Assembly (NCBI GenBank): GCA_015680685.1
Contig: MNCI01027140.1
Coordinates: forward strand, 62,001 to 126,000
Reading direction: 5' to 3'
From: Gnetum montanum
Lineage: Eukaryota; Streptophyta; Gnetopsida; Gnetales; Gnetaceae
DNA: 64,000 bases
The position numbers were made by a program, and so were the translations under genes. The notes below the pieces were generated by a model. That model was not told the origin of the DNA, made no database searches, and worked only from the letters and a program-made list of their open reading frames with translations. The number at the start of each line of letters is the position of its first letter. The stretch's first letter is position 1. This document shows positions 57,851-64,000 of the stretch, one piece after another.

Positions 57851-60800
57851 TGGCTCTTGTTTCACTTCCGAACTCCCTTGAAAATCCTTAGTTTTTTAAT
57901 TAAAAAATTGTGTTCAAATAGTGAAATTGATGCATCCTCATTGATGTAGTCCGATACATTGACACATCCTTGTCCATACAATATAAAAAGCTTTATATAT
58001 GTATCATTCCTTAGCATTAATTTCACCTTTTGCTTCACATGCAAAGGGAGTTTTTTGCAATTTTTTAGAGCTCAAAACCTTCTAGAAGCCATAATTTCCT
58101 CTCACCCTATTTAATTTGACTCATTTTTTGATCTCTAAGCTTCCATAGGTACTTTCTACATTATGGAAGCATTAACACTAGAATTTTCTAACAAATTTTG
58201 CTAACACCTTACATATTAGAGATTAAGATAACATTAAAAGAAGAAAATACCAACACACTAACTACCTCTAGAACTTAAATTTTAAAATATTTATTTGCAT
58301 ATACAACCACTCTAGAGCTTGAATAGCCAAATCTTCTACCATTGATAATATGAAAAAATGATCAAAAGGTATTTAGGCTTAAGAGATGAAACCAACACAA
58401 CTAATCTAGGGTTATCTATGTGATTACAAATGGTACCAAAATGGAGACTACAAGTAAGTAGACTATCGTAGCTCAAGGAGAAGAAACCAAGGTGAGAAAG
58501 ACAATAATAGCAGTAATAATCACATCAATAAGAATAAGTAGTTGAGATGATGCATGCTAGTAGGCCCTTACGAGAAGAGCCTAAGGTTGAATCCATTCAC
58601 TAGATTCCCATCGTAGAGATAAGGTAGTCTAGACAATATGATGGTCTAAGATCTAGGACAAATCTAGAAGTTACTCTCATAGAGGCCTACCTAAAGAACA
58701 TGAGAAGTAGGGAGGTCCAAAGTACAAATCTCTAAGAACTAAACTTTGAATCTTTCCTAGATTTGGCACAAGAGGAGCTCCAAATGTAGCTACAAGATTT
58801 TTCATTATGGTTCATCATTTCCACTAGTAGGAAATGGTACCTTAGGGAAACATATCTCTTCTAGAAAAACCACTATGAAGATGTAACTATAAAGATCAAA
58901 TACATTACCATCTACTACTTTGTAAAGATCATTACTAAATTTCTTGGATTGCCTAACATCTTAGTAAAATTGCTAAAAGTATCCACCCAAGTGGATGCAA
59001 AAATTAAGAAAGAATAAACACAATGGTGCTATGAAGTGAATTGTAAGGATTACAGTGCCCTTGCCAAAGCAAAGTAAGCATACTTTATGATCACAACCTA
59101 TCATCTTAATCCAATGGTGAAGTTGAGCAAGATTGCAACCTTCCATACAACAACATGCACAACTCTAAGTGAAAAATTATTGGTCAATCTTCCTTAGCTC
59201 ATCTTCCTAAATATCAAGAAGAGATTTAAGGAAAATGAGAAAGGTCCAAAGATACTCTTTTCTTTTTTCCCTATCAAAAAACTCTACAAAAGGGAAAAAT
59301 ATCTTGCTACCCAAATAATGTAATCTACAGGGCTCTTACCACATCATAATAAGAGATGAAAAGATAAAGCCCCTACCAAGCTTCAAGATGAAGTACCACC
59401 ACCAGTAGCATAAGAGTTGATACTTAAAATAGTAGTATCTAATAAACACCTAAGGAAACTTAGGTAAAAATAGCTACAACAATAAGCTTTCAGAGGTGAT
59501 GGTGGATAAAATTGGAGGCTTTGAGTGCTCATATAACCTTTATTCTTAATATTACTACATTGACATAAATTCAAACATCTATAGAAGCTAGAAGTAAGGG
59601 AATGAGCATAGCCCAACACAAGGAAGTACTAGCGTAACTAGTCAATACCAAACAACCAATTCCAGAGATCTTTGATCTTATGGAAGACATTTCATTCACC
59701 TAGTCAAATTTGCTAGAACCAATGGGTAAGTTTTTAATCGCCCAAGTGCAACTTAAGAAGGCTACCATCAATAATCAATGGTTGATTGTAGAGGTTTCTG
59801 AATTGAAATCCCTCATGTTGAATTCATCCACTCTTTGATTAGAGCTTACTAGATATGAAACTTCCCAATAGCTTTAGCAAAGACTTTAAGAGGCTAAGAA
59901 TACTAAGGAATGGGTATCTCTGATGCATCACTATCTGAAGCAATAATGAATTCTACCAGTCATGACCTTTAAGACACATTTGAAGAGAATCTAATTCTAA
60001 CCTAAGGGAACTAGCTCCTACAAAAAGCTAAGAAGTAGAAAGAGCAATTACTAGAATAACAAGAATAGCTTGTCAATGTGAACTAGAATGTTAGAAGGTT
60101 GACTGTAGAAAATAGAAATCTCTTAATGGAGTAGGTTTATACCCTTCTCAAAAAGATTTCCATAGAGATCACCACCTAAAATAATGAATTCCTTAAGCAT
60201 GAGAAAGTAAATAATCATTACAGAAACCAAGTTAGAATACTCAAGGAGATAAATGAAAAAGAAATCAAGCTAAAAAGGAAAAGATGAATGACATCCTCCA
60301 ACAACTACAATAAAGAGGTAATGTATGGCAGGCCATCTTTGATGGACTCAATCCATACAACCAAGCAAAAATCTTTGAAAGCATTACAAATTAAAGATAT
60401 TATGAATTATATGAAGTTAATCAATCTTTATTATGTAAACTTGATAATTTCCTACCACAAAAAGGTCAAGATCAAAGTTGGAGAAGCAAGTGGTCAGCTG
60501 CTACATCCTCTATGAGATGGATTTTAAGTTCCACAAGAAAAAATAAAAATTGAAAGTAACTAATATGGACCTTAAGGTTCACAAGAGCAAGTTTAAAGAC
60601 TAATGATCAATTACTGAGAACCTTGCTAGAAAGATAAATGATCACAAGAAAGTGTAAAATGTTGTATGTATGTTTGATATCGAACGTAAACATTTCATAG
60701 CCTAGTTTATGAACATGAAGGAAATTTTTCCTATAATTTCATTTCTATGGGATGTACCAATGCTAGCTACTCTAGGTAATGTTCCTTGGACCATCAATGA

Positions 60801-61700
60801 TTCACAAAATAAGGAAAAGAAGATGAAGGTACTGTTGGATGTCTTTAAGTTTTTAGAGAAATTTGCAGTAGTAGTAGGGCAATCTAAATCACCAATAAGT
60901 CCATGACATGGTGAAGGATCATCCAAGCCATAGGAACCTTCACTTATAGGCATGGTGTGACAACTTCATCCTAATCAATTAAATATAGGCAACTACTATC
61001 AAATTTTTGTCTAGTATCTAATTTTGATTCCCCTCATTGTAAAATACTCAAATATTTTATAATGTGGAACATAGAGTTATGTGTTATTGTTATCAATCCC
61101 ATACTTTCCAAATTTTATAAACAACCATGTTCTATATGTGCTCACTTGAGGATGAGTTTTTAGTAAGTTCTAGGGGTATAATGAAAACTTTTTAGATTGA
61201 TTGCATCGATAGACATGCATTGACATAGCTTTGTTGATGCATCCCCATCGATGTACCTTCCAAGACATTGATGCATATGCATTGGTGTCATTCTACCCAA
61301 ATCATATATAAATGCATGTGCCATCCACGTTTATGGCACATTTGGTCATTCTAGTAGTGAAGCTCTTGTAGCTTTCTTCTATAAGACGTAGCTAAATTTC
61401 CCCTTGAGTGCTTACAACATGGCTTGAGTTCATTGTATGGAGTTTTATTTGAGTGCATCATGTACATAGACACTTCTACATGACAACAATAAAATTGATA
61501 TTAATTATTTCCATTGTAGCACTTGGACTAGTACTTATTTTATCTTCAACATTTTAATCTTAATGAACTTTACTTTCTAGCACTTAAAAATTTAATATTT
61601 TATTCTATAGCAACATGAATACAATGACTTTAAGCATGATATATTAAAATTTAGTAATCCCAATAGTGGATACTTGGTAAGCCTAGTAGTAGACACTTGG
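57850..61700 (+). mobile_element. Candidate non-autonomous LTR element
   Basis: Two LTR-like stretches, about 57850-58200 and 61140-61450, share 'TTGATGCATCC(T/C)CAT(T/C)GATGTA' followed by an AATATAAAAA or CATATATAAAT TATA box. Between them lies 58430-60960 with decayed coding-like sequence and no pol. Edges, PBS and polypurine tract are not clear. Confidence 0.4.
58430..60960 (+). pseudogene. Unrecognised decayed coding stretch, charged and coiled-coil-like
   Basis: Short plus-strand frames rich in Lys, Glu, Leu and Asn, for example 60288-60515, and around 59000-59280 pieces such as VSTQVDAKIKKE and LAKAKXAYFMITTYHLNPM. No zinc finger, protease or polymerase motif. Many stops. It may be the gag-like ORF of the enclosing candidate element; I do not recognise the family. 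Confidence 0.35.
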
Positions 61701-61933
61701 TAACCCAGCAACATTAATATAGGATTAGGATGGGTACAGAAAATGGAAACGAATGTTCTACACATAGGATATCTTAGATTACTCTTAATTCCATAGTCAG
61801 TTAAAAATTAATATTTTAATCTTTTTATGATTTCAATATCTTAATGATAAAAATACAAATATTTTATACCTTAGTCTCACTTAATCATACCCACCAATCT
61901 AGCACAAATGATGATTGGGAAGACAATGACTAG
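60960..61933. other. LTR-like tail and unassigned sequence
   Basis: Includes the second LTR-like block and, at 61670-61710, two direct copies of 'TAGTGGATACTTGGTAAGCC'-like sequence. No gene seen. Confidence 0.4.
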
Positions 61934-62746
61934 TGATGAGTAGTGAGGTACCCCTAAACTCAACCATATGAATACGAGCATTACACACATGATCCGGTCG
62001 AACTCCATAGACTAAGTGCCTACATGCCTTATGGAACACTTAAGGTTAATCGTTCATTGTCTTCCCAGACTTACTTGTATTTTTCACGGTTGTATGGTTA
62101 AGTAAGTCTAAGGTATGTGATTTTTATGTCTTTTATCTTTTATCGCCTATGCTAATGAGGGAAAGGGTGAAGAGACTAAGTAACTAACTTTAACTAACTA
62201 AGTTCTAATGCCTAGCAGCAGTATCCGTTCCCACTTGCCGTTCACACCCTAAGCCAATGCAACCTTCTAAGATTACCAAACGTTATTCGTTGCTGGGATT
62301 ACCAAGCGTAACACACGTGCTCGAAGCAGTCATACTGAATGCACTTAACTATGAGAGAAGGGTTGAGAGAGATTAATTAACTAATAAAGCATTTAAAAAA
62401 TCAACAATAATTAAAGTCCTAATTAGCTTAGTCCATGCACTACAAGGTTTATCCAAAAGTTCATCTTTATTTCTGTACACAAACTTGTGCTCATGTACAA
62501 TATTTGCTCGAATAAAGATCCGTTCACTTTGGAACTCCTATTGCGGGCACATGGAAATTATTCTATCTCTGGAGAGGTAATATTGCCAAAGTTTCTGTAA
62601 GGGTCTAGATCTAAATGGAGAAACAAGGGAGAGCCACCTCTTATTTATAGATTTGGCGGTGCGACGCGATATCGTGTAAGCGATATCGTGGGAGAAGACG
62701 CGATATCGCATACAATACATCGCGTACGCGATATTGCGTCCCATCA
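61934..62746 (-). repeat. 3' LTR of gypsy element D
   Basis: 813 bp, TGATGAG..CCATCA, alignable with both LTRs of element A. TATA box CTATAAATAA on the minus strand at 62641-62650; minus-strand AATAAA near 62468. The U3 end (62665-62740) has four GCGATAT(C/T)G units. It keeps far more CG dinucleotides than the A LTRs, so it is the younger copy. Confidence 0.85.
62665..62740 (-). promoter_or_regulatory. CGATATCG palindrome cluster in LTR U3
   Basis: GCGATATCG or GCGATATTG occurs four times within about 75 bases, at the U3 end of the LTR and about 20-100 bases upstream of the TATA box (minus-strand sense). The same positions in element A read TGATATCA or CAATATTG. Confidence 0.65.
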
Positions 62747-62755
62747 TACCCCCAT
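62747..62755 (-). promoter_or_regulatory. Polypurine tract of element D
   Basis: Minus strand ATGGGGGTA immediately before the 3' LTR. Confidence 0.75.
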
Positions 62756-64000
62756 GACTGAATAAAAACTTGTCCTCGAGTTCCTTACAAAAATATTGGG
62801 AAGGTATGGGATTATTGACTTGAATGGAACTAATGGTGAATGGGACGATATGTGAACGGATCATCATTACAGAACATGACAAAACTGGTGTTCACGAAAA
62901 CAACAAGAGTGAACACCTTATACATTTGACATCAAGCCATATTTAGCAGCTGAGAGAGAAGAGAGAAGAGGTCTGCCACTACCAATGCCAAGATTGTACC
63001 TTTTGTTGTCTATCTGTAAGTGCACCATTGATCTTTCTCCTTGCATAGCTGCTTCAGCACTGATTCATTCCAAGTGTTCCCACTAAGTCCAATCCATTGT
63101 TGCATGATTACCATCTACACACACAACATAGTCTCTATATTAGCAAGGGTAAATGAATCACAATGCAATTGATACCTTGCTCCAGTAAAAGTTCTATTAG
63201 CTAGGTTGTGGTATGGCTGTTGCAGATCTGGAGATATAATAATGGTGACTACCAAAGGTGTAGGGATTAGGAGAAAATCGAAAAAATTGGGTCTGGACCC
63301 CCATGACTAAGAGCGAACCTCCGGTAGCGATAGAATGGAGAAAGAAAAGGAATAAGAAAGATGGATAAAAAGAGACAACTGTAATGTCAATAAAATGGCT
63401 GTCAAGATGGAAATGAACAAAATAGAGTGGATTGCAAAAATGTTAAGGGAAAGAAGTTAACTGGTGCACCAAATAGGAATGCCAGTGGATCCTCCCCAAA
63501 GTAGGCTCATGCCCTTAATGCCCTGACAAACCCACATTCAAAGAGTCTGTAAGCTCTGGTAATGGCATTTGGAATAAGAGTTAAAGTCTTAACCACAAGA
63601 ATTTATCAAAAAGAAAACAATGCATCAACCAAGCTATACACTAATGATACAACCGGCAATGAGGTGAACAATGGAGAAAGAAGGATGGAGAGGAGAAAAT
63701 GGAATGGAGTCTCAAGAACAAGGTGGTGTATAGCCCCTTGTGTATTTAATGATTGATGTGACTTAGTAAATCCCATTCCAAATCCGGCCTCAACAACCAC
63801 ATCCAATGACTTTGCATTAATGCATTTGGCTAAACCATCCACTTGAAGTAACAAGAATGCATCTCCCAAGAGCCTCCACCATTCCAACAAAACGAATGAG
63901 GAGAGAATAGGAAGCGAGAAGGGCCTTAGTTAGAGGGAACATTTTTTTAGTTCCATAACCAGTGCTTGTAGCCCAAATGATTATTTCATCTAATGGGTGT
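62747..64000 (-). mobile_element. Gypsy element D, 3' internal region (runs off the window)
   Basis: Related to 16143-17400 of element A in the same order, including the GTGGATCCTCCCCAAAGTAG phrase at 63486 and the ATGGGTGT phrase at the last bases. No coding sequence yet; pol should lie beyond position 64000. The open frames here are chance. Confidence 0.8.

Noticed and set aside
15302-62746. LTRs at 15302 and 61934 as one giant element
   Set aside because: Element A already has its own LTR pair and PBS; 61934 has its own polypurine tract and internal region beyond it.
62538-62882. 114-codon minus-strand frame
   Set aside because: It covers LTR U3, polypurine tract and 3' noncoding sequence of element D and has no domain.

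Overview
This is a gene-poor, strongly AT-rich stretch of nuclear DNA from a seed plant. The evidence is plant-type Ty3/gypsy retroelements with plant tRNA primer sites, an L1-type LINE, an integrated plant pararetrovirus (Caulimoviridae) and a CCR4-type deadenylase copy. Almost every coding region carries many stop codons, and nested insertions are old, so this looks like a large genome that keeps decayed repeats (a gymnosperm or an early-diverging angiosperm would fit; the species cannot be told from the window). I see no intact host gene, tRNA, rRNA or CRISPR.

Layout. 1-1000: no recognisable feature. About 1000-5240: plus-strand chromovirus-like gypsy element (LTR, tRNA-iMet primer site, gag, pro, RT, RNase H), cut off at its integrase. 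About 5400-9950: plus-strand Tat/Ogre-like gag-protease remnant with 21-bp minisatellites. 10200-26400: a three-layer nest. An old minus-strand gypsy element (G0) was split first or second by a 4.47-kb plus-strand non-autonomous LTR element (10536-15003, perfect 5-bp target duplication ACCAT) that carries an intronless CCR4 deadenylase copy, and by a 10.1-kb minus-strand gypsy element A (15302-25401) with both LTRs, PBS, gag, protease, RT, RNase H and integrase. 27450-30480: minus-strand LINE with a recent 161-bp tandem duplication. 30500-36590: mostly unassigned, with a gag fragment and an LTR-like piece.

36590-50000: a broken, multi-exon minus-strand gene with an N-terminal part bearing a DGQH motif, a Ulp1-type (C48) cysteine protease domain and a C-terminal FCP1/NIF-like HAD domain. 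It is interrupted by an LTR-like insertion (about 38000-39090) and by a 7.1-kb endogenous caulimovirid array (40713-47800). The viral array is one defective genome (movement protein, RT, RNase H, 3' ORF) followed by a very large inverted repeat: two 1.75-kb arms, each with 3' ORF tail, promoter, polyA signal, primer site and movement protein, around a 33-nt loop. If transcribed it would fold into long virus-homologous double-stranded RNA.

50160-53820: satellite array of about nine 395-bp units dense in CATGCATG. 53826-57700: plus-strand gypsy element C (RT, RNase H, integrase, 3' region), abutting the satellite. 57850-61700: candidate non-autonomous LTR element with an unrecognised decayed coding stretch. 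61934-64000: 3' LTR and 3' internal region of element D, a better-preserved relative of element A, running off the window.

The genes do not form a pathway; the logic of the window is successive insertion and decay. Much of the decay is of the C-to-T/G-to-A type expected from cytosine methylation.
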